DNA of 64,000 bases from Draconibacterium aestuarii (GTDB taxonomy: Bacteria > Bacteroidota > Bacteroidia > Bacteroidales > Prolixibacteraceae), in the NCBI GenBank assembly GCA_026671195.1, contig JAPOHD010000067.1:124001-188000 (forward strand), written 5' to 3'. Below are positions 55,361 through 63,889 of the stretch, piece after piece (the first letter of the stretch is position 1; every line of letters starts with the position of its first letter). A program made the position numbers and the translations under genes. The notes beneath the pieces were generated by a model that had not been told where the DNA came from, ran no database searches, and saw only the letters and a program-made list of their open reading frames with translations.

Positions 55361-55503
55361 AAAACTTTTTTAATATTTAGGTTGAAATTTGTTTAAAAAT
55401 CTGGATTTACTCTTATGTTATGTCACCAATTTTATAGGTATTCGATACTTTTACAAGTTTTTATATTAGCTATGTACAAAGTTTTTCTAAATTGATCTTT
55501 TAA

Positions 55504-55511
55504 TAAATTTG
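55504..55511 (+). promoter_or_regulatory. possible -7 promoter box on the + strand
   Basis: TAAATTTG matches TAnnTTTG in full. It lies 79 nt before a 49-codon frame on the + strand, opposite to the genes on both sides. No clear TTG at the usual spacing. A chance match is possible in AT-rich DNA. Confidence 0.3.
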
Positions 55512-55590
55512 CAGTGATCTGAATAAGCTTTAAAAAAGGAAACAACGGTTCCCAGTGAAAAATCTTTTACAATAAAATTAAGTTGCTTTT

Positions 55591-55740
55591 ATGGAAGAAA
55601 GATTAGACCTGGAAACCATCATTTCCTTGCTCCAGAGAGGAGCGATAAAAAACAAGGGTGTCTTTATTTGTATTTTATCTGAAGACTATCTTTTCAATTG
55701 GATCAAACACCGGCACCCAAATGAATCTCCAGCAGTTTAG
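55591..55740 (+). CDS. possible 49-residue small protein
   Basis: A frame of 49 codons from MEERLDLETIISLLQRGAIK to RHPNESPAV. Composition is protein-like (mixed charged, hydrophobic and aromatic residues) and a -7 box lies upstream. It runs against all neighbouring genes. No family recognised. It fills most of the gap between the flippase and the T9SS cargo gene. Confidence 0.35.
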   Translation: MEERLDLETIISLLQRGAIKNKGVFICILSEDYLFNWIKHRHPNESPAV

Positions 55741-55763
55741 TTGATTAGTTTATCAGGCCATTT

Positions 55764-57284
55764 TTATCTGTTAATAATAATTTTTTTGGTTTGTCTGTTT
55801 GATTCATTTTGAATAACAAGTAAGTATAAACCTTCATTATATCGAGAACTTTCAAAATTCATTGTTTCATTAATATTCTGATGTACAGTTTTGTCGAATA
55901 GTCTTGTAACCTTTTGTCCTGTTGAATTATATAAATCGATAGTCAAATTACCTGTAAATTCAGGATTAAATGAAATTGTAGCTTTCCCTTTAACCGGATT
56001 TGGATAGACTAATAATTCTCCGGATTTAATGAGCCCTTCGTTTGTTGAAATTGCAGCCGATTTTTCCATGTACATGTCTTCATCCTCGCAATGACCGGGA
56101 CCAATCCTACCTTCATTGTAATCGGCAAGAATTGAAGCAAGGTCGGTTAATTCTTTAATCTCAGTCTGACTTGCTTCTGATTTTCCTTTTACTTTTTCAT
56201 AGTAAGCAGGTTCATTAACTTCAAAAATAGCGGTTGCATCTGTTAAAGCGTTTTCTACTTCAGCAGGAACATAAATTCCTTTTAATGTATTCAGGTAGGC
56301 AGCCATAAACTGATGGGCTAATTTAAAATAGGCATTTCCGCCAACAGGAGTGTTAAAAACATCTATCCAGCTCATTCCTGATAAATAAAACTCACTGTCG
56401 GGGCCATTGGGCAGTTCATCCCAGGTAGCGTCGGGTTTACTTGCAGGTCCATATTCCGAATGGGTCTTCCAATAACCCTGAGTATAGGTACATCCTTGAT
56501 TAACAGTAGTCGTTAATAAAATGGCTCCTGTAATAAACGAGTCTCCATTTTCTCCATCAATGGCTTCGGTAGGAGAGTAGATTTCCAATGTTATATTAGT
56601 TAAATCTCCAGCGACATTAGCCAGCATAATAGACTGAATGTTTAATAAGTCTCCAAGGTTGTTTGAATCAAAATCCAAAACAGTAGATGTTCCTCCTGCA
56701 TCCAATGAGATGACTACATGCCTGCCATCTTCAGTTAATTCGCTAATAGGTATTTTAATATTAATATCGCGTGGTTCCATACTCCACGGTAGCGTAAAAT
56801 TGTAAATTAAAGGATCAGCTGAACTATTATGGAACACAAATGCGTGATCGTACTCAATCATACTATATACGTAAGGATCTCCACCTGTTCTGTAAATGTA
56901 TGCCGTAAAGGAGATTACGTTTTCGAGTTGGTTGTAATTTTCCAGTGTAATTCCACTCGCATCAACATCGCTGAAGGTTGCCGTGTAATATCCCCAGTTT
57001 TGGGTTACACCATTAGGAACTGTTGGTGCAAAATCTTGTTCTGCAAGATTAAACGAAACGGTGTAGCTTTCGTTAACATCGGAAAAAGTTACATCAACTG
57101 GGGTGGTTCCTCTAAATACCGCAGCAGCTTCTACTACAACATGATCAACTGTTCCCGGATCAGAAATGTAGAGAGTTGAAGGATTGACATTTTCTACACC
57201 AATCCCAATTAGTTCGATAACCTGAGAATTTGCAAATTGTACCAATGCAATACTCAAAACAAGTAGAAGTAATTTTTTTTTCAT
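55764..57284 (-). CDS. T9SS-exported protein with a CTYTQGYWKTH domain
   Basis: A 506-residue secreted protein with signal peptide 1-20 (ending ANSQ). Residues about 25-260 are beta-rich with no named family. Residues about 265-395 open with CTYTQGYWKTHSEYGPASKP and continue helical (a conserved region of unknown function seen in secreted proteins), ending GPGHCEDEDMYM. The C-terminus is a T9SS sorting domain (LLVYPNPVKGKATISFN to KKIIINR). It probably reaches the cell surface or medium. Its position inside the capsule locus, on the same strand, is unusual. A structural or adhesin role is possible. Confidence 0.82.
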   Translation of the reverse strand: MKKKLLLLVLSIALVQFANSQVIELIGIGVENVNPSTLYISDPGTVDHVVVEAAAVFRGTTPVDVTFSDVNESYTVSFNLAEQDFAPTVPNGVTQNWGYYTATFSDVDASGITLENYNQLENVISFTAYIYRTGGDPYVYSMIEYDHAFVFHNSSADPLIYNFTLPWSMEPRDINIKIPISELTEDGRHVVISLDAGGTSTVLDFDSNNLGDLLNIQSIMLANVAGDLTNITLEIYSPTEAIDGENGDSFITGAILLTTTVNQGCTYTQGYWKTHSEYGPASKPDATWDELPNGPDSEFYLSGMSWIDVFNTPVGGNAYFKLAHQFMAAYLNTLKGIYVPAEVENALTDATAIFEVNEPAYYEKVKGKSEASQTEIKELTDLASILADYNEGRIGPGHCEDEDMYMEKSAAISTNEGLIKSGELLVYPNPVKGKATISFNPEFTGNLTIDLYNSTGQKVTRLFDKTVHQNINETMNFESSRYNEGLYLLVIQNESNRQTKKIIINR

Positions 57285-57460
57285 GTCTTTTTTTTTAGTG
57301 AGATAATAACTGTTTTAATTAATAATCTGCATATAATCAGCTATATAGGTGTGTGTAAATCCTTTGTTTGTAAATGGGTATATTTAATATTTTAAGGAAT
57401 AAGAGGGGCCCCGATAATTCTTGTGATTTGTTGTGGTAATATATTTAGAAATGGCCTTGT

Positions 57461-58633
57461 TTACAAGCATATTAGCTTAGGATCCAGATCCATCTCAACC
57501 AACATTTTTTTTATTTCGTTTTTATACACCTCATTCATTATTATAATGGTATCGGGTTTAAATGATTTAAGAAAAGTTGGATGAACATATTGAATTCCGA
57601 TACCAGGTATATAATTACCCTGAATATGTGGATTTATATCAACAACATGTTTTATTACTTTCAATTCATCAAAATGAGTTAAAAATCCCACAGATTTAGA
57701 TCCTCCACCCCAGAGTACGACTTTTTTATTCTCATTTTTTAATTTTAAAAGCAGCTTTCTATAATTACTTAGCTGCCGGTTTATTCCTGACACAAATTTG
57801 TTAACGTAAGCCCGAAGTTGTTGTATACTTTCTTCAATGGGGTGTACCTTTAGAGAGTTATTTTTAGTTGGTTTTGCTTCCAAAAACAAATATTGGTTGT
57901 CATATTCCAAATAAACATCAAGCAATTCAAAACCACACATTCTGAAAAAGCGACCTAGTGAACCAGGACTAAAATAAGAACAATGTTCGTTAAAAATATC
58001 CCAAAAGGCGTGCACTTTTAAAATTCTCACAATGCTTGGTACTTCAATTAGAAGAATTACATCATTCTTCTTGAGAATCGATTTTCTGATGGTTTGTATA
58101 AAAGTTTTTGTATCGTGAATATGTTCCAGTGTATGTCGGCATAGTATTACATCGTTTGGTAAACTACCGTGTTTGTCAGAATAAAATTCTTTAATAAATG
58201 ACACGTTTGGATTTGACTCTGATCGTCCGTTAACATAAGCAGGATCAATTCCGATGCCTCTATTGTTGCCAAGTTCACAAACCAGATTAAGGAAATCTCC
58301 TTTCCCACATCCGATTTCTACCACATCCTTATTACGTACGTCGTATTTATTGATGAACTTGTTGGTTATATCGTTAATCCACTTCGTAAATACGGGTGAA
58401 AAACCTTGTTGGTCTTCATAGCCTTTTGTGTAATAATCAATACTTATATCAAATGAGCTGTTGTATATAAAACCACAAGAATTACAAAACGTAAGAGTGA
58501 TATCCATCCTTGGAATTGAAATTGCTTCTTCGTGTGATTTTATAGTAACGATACTTTGTACAGGAGCATTACTTACCTTAAAGAATTCTTCTGTTTTAGT
58601 GCTATTACAGCATGGGCAGAATGCTTGGTTCAT
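57461..58633 (-). CDS. C-methyltransferase-type SAM-dependent protein (zinc-binding N-domain)
   Basis: A 390-residue protein with three parts. Zinc cysteines CPCCNS and CNSCGF come first (about 1-60). A SAM domain follows with VVEIGCGKGDFLNLVCE and CRHTLEHIHDTKTFIQ. The C-terminal domain has VVLWGGGSKSVGFLTHFDEL and ends KKMLVEMDLDPKLI. This is the NDP-hexose C-methyltransferase (TylCIII-like) architecture. It adds a methyl to a ketosugar carbon. A second protein of the same architecture is encoded at 60146. Neighbours are PIG-L and cytidylyltransferase genes. Confidence 0.85.
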   Translation of the reverse strand: MNQAFCPCCNSTKTEEFFKVSNAPVQSIVTIKSHEEAISIPRMDITLTFCNSCGFIYNSSFDISIDYYTKGYEDQQGFSPVFTKWINDITNKFINKYDVRNKDVVEIGCGKGDFLNLVCELGNNRGIGIDPAYVNGRSESNPNVSFIKEFYSDKHGSLPNDVILCRHTLEHIHDTKTFIQTIRKSILKKNDVILLIEVPSIVRILKVHAFWDIFNEHCSYFSPGSLGRFFRMCGFELLDVYLEYDNQYLFLEAKPTKNNSLKVHPIEESIQQLRAYVNKFVSGINRQLSNYRKLLLKLKNENKKVVLWGGGSKSVGFLTHFDELKVIKHVVDINPHIQGNYIPGIGIQYVHPTFLKSFKPDTIIIMNEVYKNEIKKMLVEMDLDPKLICL

Positions 58634-58644
58634 ATGTCAATTAA

Positions 58645-59286
58645 TTACAGTATTAATTTATGGGCGTAAAAAGCTTCTGCAAAAGTTGTTGCTGATTCAA
58701 TGCCTCGCAAGCGGGGAAGGGCATTAAGGGTTTCTTCATCAAACCAGTGCTTCTCCCGCTGCGAAACAAAGTTATCCAGCATTATTTTATTTCTTTTGGC
58801 AAGTATTTTTTTTTCGAGCGGTACATATAAATTTGGGATGCCTAAATCACCATCGTATTTGGGTATTTCATACTCAAGTATCATGTGATTTCGCCAGGTA
58901 TTCCAGGTTAAATCACTAATGATTCGGTGATCCTGATGACGATCGTTTCGGTAATGTGTGAATATTATATCAGGTTTAATTATACTTTTTATTTTTTCAA
59001 AATATTCCTTTATTTCTGTCGATTTGGCTTTTAAAAATCCATCTCTAAATGAATTTACAGTAATCTTCTTATTCGTGACATTTTCGAGAACTTGGTTTGC
59101 GCTGGAGATTGCCTCCGTTCTTCTTGTTTCATCGGATGAAAAAACGATCCAGTTTACCTGTCCTATTTTATTCTCCTGAATTAATTTTAGTAATGTTCCA
59201 CCCGTTCCAAGCTCTATATCGTCGCAATGTGCTCCTAAACATAAGATGTTTAAAGGTGTGTCTTTCTTAAATTTAAACGACAACAT
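58645..59286 (-). CDS. PIG-L family deacetylase
   Basis: A 213-residue protein with the LmbE/PIG-L signature LCLGAHCDDIELGTGG (AHxDDxE) and FTHYRNDRHQDHRIIS (HxxDxHxDH) for the zinc site. The family removes N-acetyl groups from GlcNAc-type or other acetamido sugars. It overlaps the upstream cytidylyltransferase gene by 14 bp, so the two are coupled. It may deacetylate a sugar nucleotide of the locus. Confidence 0.88.
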   Translation of the reverse strand: MLSFKFKKDTPLNILCLGAHCDDIELGTGGTLLKLIQENKIGQVNWIVFSSDETRRTEAISSANQVLENVTNKKITVNSFRDGFLKAKSTEIKEYFEKIKSIIKPDIIFTHYRNDRHQDHRIISDLTWNTWRNHMILEYEIPKYDGDLGIPNLYVPLEKKILAKRNKIMLDNFVSQREKHWFDEETLNALPRLRGIESATTFAEAFYAHKLIL

Positions 59287-60115
59287 ATTTCGAAAATCTC
59301 TTAGTTAATCTAGTTTTCTTCTTCTCTTGATTTTCCAGGTGAGTCCAAACTTCCCATGGAGGATCACCATGAGCATAAATATCATCAAGAGTCTTTTTAT
59401 CTTTAAATGTATCCATGCTGGCCCAAAATCCTTCATGTTCCCATGAAAGTAGTTTTTCATTTTGTATTAGTCGATTGAATGGTTCGTCTACCAATTCTTC
59501 TCCATGATCGATGTAATCAAATATTTCTTTGCGAAGGATAAAATATCCTGTATTTATATGTAATCCGGCAGATCCGATATGACTGATATTTTTTACAATT
59601 CCATTATTTTTACGTTCTACTATATGGAAACTTTGTGTTGGTTTATAGGCCATAATTGCAGCTACTTTATCTTTTTGGTTGTTAAACCATTCGATCATAT
59701 CAGGGAGGTGGAGATCCGTTAATCCATCACTGTAATTGGCCAGAAACATGTCCTCATTCTTCAAGTATTCTTTAACTTTCACTAAACGTGTTCCAATATT
59801 TGAGCTTAGTCCTGTATCTACAAACGTTATTTTCCAATCATCAATATCGGAATTCAGAAGTTCTATTTCGTTGCCGCCCTTGGTGAAAACGAAGTTATTG
59901 GAAAGCGTTTCGTTGTAATTAATAAAATAGTCTTTTATAGAGTCTGCTTTATATCCTAGGCAAAGAATAAAGTCTTTATGACCGTAACTGGCATAATATT
60001 TCATTACGTTCCAAAGAATTGGTCGGTAGCCAATCAGTACCATAGGTTTTGGTATCTGGTCTGAATATTCTCTTAGCCGGATACCCTGACCTCCACAGAA
60101 TAATACTACTTTCAT
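59273..60115 (-). CDS. rfbF: glucose-1-phosphate cytidylyltransferase-like nucleotidyltransferase
   Basis: A 280-residue protein with the sugar nucleotidyltransferase signature VVLFCGGQGIRLREYSDQIP followed by KPMVLIG, FVDTGLSSNIGTRL and FWASMDTFKDKKTLDDI near the end. This matches RfbF-type enzymes that make CDP-glucose, first step of CDP-dideoxy- and branched sugars. The first glycine-rich loop has FCGGQG in place of LAGGxG. A second gene of the same family is cut at the right edge. Confidence 0.82.
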   Translation of the reverse strand: MKVVLFCGGQGIRLREYSDQIPKPMVLIGYRPILWNVMKYYASYGHKDFILCLGYKADSIKDYFINYNETLSNNFVFTKGGNEIELLNSDIDDWKITFVDTGLSSNIGTRLVKVKEYLKNEDMFLANYSDGLTDLHLPDMIEWFNNQKDKVAAIMAYKPTQSFHIVERKNNGIVKNISHIGSAGLHINTGYFILRKEIFDYIDHGEELVDEPFNRLIQNEKLLSWEHEGFWASMDTFKDKKTLDDIYAHGDPPWEVWTHLENQEKKKTRLTKRFSKYVVV

Positions 60116-60145
60116 AAGGGGTGCTTTAAAATGAATAAAAAATGA

Positions 60146-61453
60146 TCAAAAATATTTATCAGATACGTTTACGATATTATACTGATTATTTAATGGATAA
60201 GCATGATCAATTACGTGCAGTTTGGGGATAGGAACTACAAATTTACCTCCCCAATCAAATATGTACTTATGGTGGCTGATAATTTCACTTTTTAGATTCC
60301 AGGGAAGAATAAAAACATAATCTGGTTTTGTCGATTTTAGCATTTTCGGATGATATACCGGAATATGTGAACCAGGTAAAAAGGTGTCTTGTTTGTGTGG
60401 ACTTCTGTCAACAGTGTAATCCAAAAAATCCGATCTAATTCCACAATAATTAAGCAGTGTATTTCCTTTACCGGGAGCTCCATACCCAACAATTCGTTTA
60501 CCTTCCTTTTTTGCCTGAATAAGAAATTCTAAAATGTTACGTTTGGTTTCTTTTACCTTCTCGTTAAACGAATCGTAATACTCCAATTCATTCATCCCTG
60601 CTTTATCCTCTTCTTCCAATAAGTTAAATACACTTTGTTGAACAGTTCTTTTTTTATCTTCCTTATGATGAGCATAAATTCTTATTGAACCTCCGTGCGT
60701 TGATAGCTGGTCAACATCGAATAATTCCAGATGGTGTTTTGCAAATATTTTTTGAACAACCGAAAACGAGAGATAGGAAAAATGCTCGTGATAAATGGTG
60801 TCAAACTGGTTTTCTTCCACAAGTTTGAGCAGATGAGGAAATTCCATTGTAATAACTCCGTCAGCTTTTAGAAAAATCTTCATACCTTCCACAAAGTCGT
60901 TAATGTCGGGGACGTGTGCCAATACATTATTTCCAATAATTAAATCCGATTTACCGTATTTACGAAGCAGTTCTTTCGCTGTATTAACACCAAAAAATTC
61001 AATTTCAGTTCTAATATTTTTCTCATTTATCGCATATTGTGCAACTCCTACAGATGGCTCAACACCTAGAACAGGTATATCATTCTCAACAAAATATTGT
61101 AACAAATAACCATCGTTACTGGCAATCTCAGTAACCAAACTATCTTTAGTTATTTCAAATTCTTTAATTGCATGGTTAACATACTTTTTTGCATGATCGA
61201 GCCACGTATCGGAAAAAGAAGAGTAGTAGCCATAATCGCGATAGATTTGTTCGGGGGAAGCACTTTCCGGAACCTGGGTAAGGAAACATTTGTCACAAAT
61301 ATAAACCTTCAGAGGGAAATGTGGTTCCATTTTACTTAGGTCTTCAGGCTTTATTCGATCCTGGCAGAGTGGTTGCATGCCAAGGTCGGTTACCTCATGC
61401 GTCAGAGAAGAATTACAAAAGTTACATTTGTTAAATACGGTTTTCATTTTCAT
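60146..61453 (-). CDS. C-methyltransferase-type SAM-dependent protein (zinc-binding N-domain)
   Basis: A 435-residue protein: zinc cysteines CNFCNS and CDKCFLTQVPES, SAM motif LVTEIASNDGYLLQYF (about residue 108), HVPDINDFVEGMKIFL, YHEHFSYLSF and C-terminal domain RIVGYGAPGKGNTLLNYCGI. This is the complete form of the NDP-hexose 3-C-methyltransferase (TylCIII-like) family. The start could be 61453 or 61447 (two close Met). It is preceded by the oxidase gene and followed by the cytidylyltransferase gene. It likely methylates a 3-keto-6-deoxyhexose made by the neighbouring enzymes. Confidence 0.88.
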   Translation of the reverse strand: MKMKTVFNKCNFCNSSLTHEVTDLGMQPLCQDRIKPEDLSKMEPHFPLKVYICDKCFLTQVPESASPEQIYRDYGYYSSFSDTWLDHAKKYVNHAIKEFEITKDSLVTEIASNDGYLLQYFVENDIPVLGVEPSVGVAQYAINEKNIRTEIEFFGVNTAKELLRKYGKSDLIIGNNVLAHVPDINDFVEGMKIFLKADGVITMEFPHLLKLVEENQFDTIYHEHFSYLSFSVVQKIFAKHHLELFDVDQLSTHGGSIRIYAHHKEDKKRTVQQSVFNLLEEEDKAGMNELEYYDSFNEKVKETKRNILEFLIQAKKEGKRIVGYGAPGKGNTLLNYCGIRSDFLDYTVDRSPHKQDTFLPGSHIPVYHPKMLKSTKPDYVFILPWNLKSEIISHHKYIFDWGGKFVVPIPKLHVIDHAYPLNNQYNIVNVSDKYF

Positions 61454-61486
61454 AAAATTGTGTGTTATTATTTGTGCTATTTGAAA

Positions 61487-62689
61487 TTAGTAGCTTAGTT
61501 TTGCAATGGCTCTGGTTGCAATAGTTTCACCAATTGCCAACGAAGCGGTTGCGGCAGGAGATGGTGCATTTAATACGTTCAGGATACATTTATCTTCTGA
61601 GATTAGAAAATCATCAATGAGTTTCCCGGTGCGATCGCATGCCTGAGCCCGTACTCCGGCACCTCCTGATTTTATATCATTGTATTGCACCTCGGGCACC
61701 AATTTTTGCAGTGCTTTAACCAATGCAGCTTTATTGTACGATCTATAGTATTCACCCAGTCCCATTTTCCAATACTGGCGTATTACCTTCCTAAACCCCG
61801 GCCAAGCAAGCGATTCGCGAAATTCACTACACTTGAATGAAGTCTTTTTATAACCTTCGCGTTTAAATGCCCAAACGGCATTTGGTCCGGCCTCAACACC
61901 TCCATCAATCATTCGTGTAAAATGAACACCTAAGAAAGGGAAATTTGGATCAGGCACAGGGTAGGTCAGGTTGTTTCCCAAATGACTTTTAGCTTCGGTT
62001 AATTCGTGGTATTCTCCACGGAAAGGAATTATTCGAACATTTAGTTTGGTTTGAGTTAGGGCGGCAATTTTGTCACAATACAGGCCTGCAGTATTAACAA
62101 GAATTCGAGATGAATATGTGTCCTGATTTGTTTCAACATCGACCCCATTATTAATCCTGATTTTTTGTACTTTGTTATTCAGTTTAATTTGACCGCCAAA
62201 CCTTTCGGTAAATATTTCAGCATACTTCTTGCTTACATCGCTGTAATCGATTATTCCTGTATAGGGTACATGAATCGCTGCTATTCCGGTAGCATGTGGT
62301 TCGTAAGCTTTAATCTCGTCTCCCGGAACTTTTTTCATGTCGACCAGCCCATTTTGAATACCTCTTATCCATAGGTTTTCAAGCCTGGGTAATTCATCTT
62401 TATCGGTTGCAACTATGAGTTTCCCACAGAAATCATATTTGATATTTTCTTTTTCGCAGAAATCAATAAGCTTTTGATATCCTTTCCGGCAATTAAGAGC
62501 TTTCATACTTCCGGGTTTGTAATAGACACCGGCATGAATCACACCGCTGTTATTACCCGTTTGATGTTGAGCGATTTTATTTTCTTTTTCGAGTAAAGTA
62601 ATTTTAAGTGAGGGATTGTTCTCTGCTAGCTTTATGGCGGTAGCTAATCCAACTATCCCACCTCCGATTACAATTATATCTTGTCTCAT
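61487..62689 (-). CDS. lhgO: L-2-hydroxyglutarate oxidase homologue (FAD-dependent)
   Basis: A 400-residue flavoprotein. I start it at MRQDIIVIGGGIVGLATAI; the 27 residues before are non-homologous and overlap the end of the next gene. FAD fold GGGIVGLATAIKLAENNPSL, then HQTGNNSGVIHAGVYYKPGS and the C-terminal GAGVRAQACDRTGKLIDDFL are close to LhgO of E. coli. LhgO oxidises L-2-hydroxyglutarate to 2-oxoglutarate at the membrane. Its repeated presence in a sugar cluster suggests a related oxidation of a sugar or a repair role, which is inference. Confidence 0.85.
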   Translation of the reverse strand: MRQDIIVIGGGIVGLATAIKLAENNPSLKITLLEKENKIAQHQTGNNSGVIHAGVYYKPGSMKALNCRKGYQKLIDFCEKENIKYDFCGKLIVATDKDELPRLENLWIRGIQNGLVDMKKVPGDEIKAYEPHATGIAAIHVPYTGIIDYSDVSKKYAEIFTERFGGQIKLNNKVQKIRINNGVDVETNQDTYSSRILVNTAGLYCDKIAALTQTKLNVRIIPFRGEYHELTEAKSHLGNNLTYPVPDPNFPFLGVHFTRMIDGGVEAGPNAVWAFKREGYKKTSFKCSEFRESLAWPGFRKVIRQYWKMGLGEYYRSYNKAALVKALQKLVPEVQYNDIKSGGAGVRAQACDRTGKLIDDFLISEDKCILNVLNAPSPAATASLAIGETIATRAIAKLSY

Positions 62690-62741
62690 TAAATAAAATT
62701 TATAGGATACTTCCGTTTTGGAACTATCCCAATTGAGGGTA

Positions 62742-63788
62742 TTACCATGTCCAACGTAAATTACTGTCAAGTAGATTAACCTGACGTAATTGGTTTAAAA
62801 CATTTAATCTGATGAGTGACGATTCTCGGAAGTTCGGGTCGTTAAATCCTGTTGCATTTAAACTATCATAAAGGTTCTGAATACTTGGCTTTAAACTATG
62901 CACGGGCTGATGGTTTGGAGCCAATTTTTTGAATAAATCAAAACTTACTTTGTATGAACGTTTGTCTGGTGGTGCATCTGTGTTAATAGAAACTTTGCAT
63001 CCTGGAACAACCTCTGCTACTACTTCTGCTAATTCTTTTACCTGATAATTCCATTCGTTACAACCAGTATTTATTGCAAGGAAATTGCCCCCCTGTTCTG
63101 GTTTTCTCGCAACAGACCAATCAATCGCTCTTGCCATGTCTAACACATTAATAAGGGGTCTCCATGGTGAACCATCACTTAAGATATCGATTCGTTTTGA
63201 TGCCACTGCTCCTGCCACAAAATCGTTTACAACCAGATCGAGTCGTAAACGATTACTTGCACCACAGGCAGTTGCAAAACGATGACACGTGACGGTGAAA
63301 AAGTCGTCCGCTAAAGTTTTCAGATCTGTCTCTGCTGCAATTTTTGATCGAGCATATGCAGTAAGTGGATTTAATGTGTCAGTTTCAACTTTCGCATTGT
63401 TATCTGCAGCACCATATACACTGCAACTCGAAGCGAAAATGAAGGAACGAACCCCTTTGTTTTTTCCGACCTTGGCCATTTCTACTGCTGCTTTATAATT
63501 AATGTCCATGGTGATATCTTCAAATTTATTTCCCATAGGATCGTTTGAAATAGCAGCCAGATAAACAATGGTATCAACCCCGTTAATTAAATCGTAATTA
63601 AAATTTCGAACATCACCGAAGATTTGTTGATTTAGTTTGTTTTCTGGTAAAATTGTTGAATTTGTTAGTTGCCTGGCAAAAAAACCGGTATCGAAGCCGA
63701 TTAACTCAGAATTGGGATATGTTTTTCGGAGCTGACTTATTACTCCCGGACCGACATAGCCCATGTTGCCTGTAATTAATATTTTCAT
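62742..63788 (-). CDS. NAD-dependent epimerase/dehydratase (extended SDR)
   Basis: A 348-residue extended SDR protein. ILITGNMGYVGPGVISQL is the NAD loop, DTIVYLAAISNDPMGNKF and ASSCSVYGAA give the catalytic Ser, and TAYARSKIAAETDL gives YxxxK. The insertion FARQLTNSTILPEN after the fold's second strand and the CHRFATACGASNRLRLDLVV block place it with dTDP/CDP-hexose reductase or epimerase types in branched-sugar clusters. The exact reaction is unknown. Gene order with cytidylyltransferase and C-methyltransferase fits CDP-sugar modification. Confidence 0.85.
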   Translation of the reverse strand: MKILITGNMGYVGPGVISQLRKTYPNSELIGFDTGFFARQLTNSTILPENKLNQQIFGDVRNFNYDLINGVDTIVYLAAISNDPMGNKFEDITMDINYKAAVEMAKVGKNKGVRSFIFASSCSVYGAADNNAKVETDTLNPLTAYARSKIAAETDLKTLADDFFTVTCHRFATACGASNRLRLDLVVNDFVAGAVASKRIDILSDGSPWRPLINVLDMARAIDWSVARKPEQGGNFLAINTGCNEWNYQVKELAEVVAEVVPGCKVSINTDAPPDKRSYKVSFDLFKKLAPNHQPVHSLKPSIQNLYDSLNATGFNDPNFRESSLIRLNVLNQLRQVNLLDSNLRWTW

Positions 63789-63889
63789 TACTTAAGTTTA
63801 TTATAGTTGATTAAAAAGCAAATGGATTTTTGATATTTCCCCTTGGGCCAATAGCTGAAGAGATCTAACTAACTATTATCTTTGCTCTA

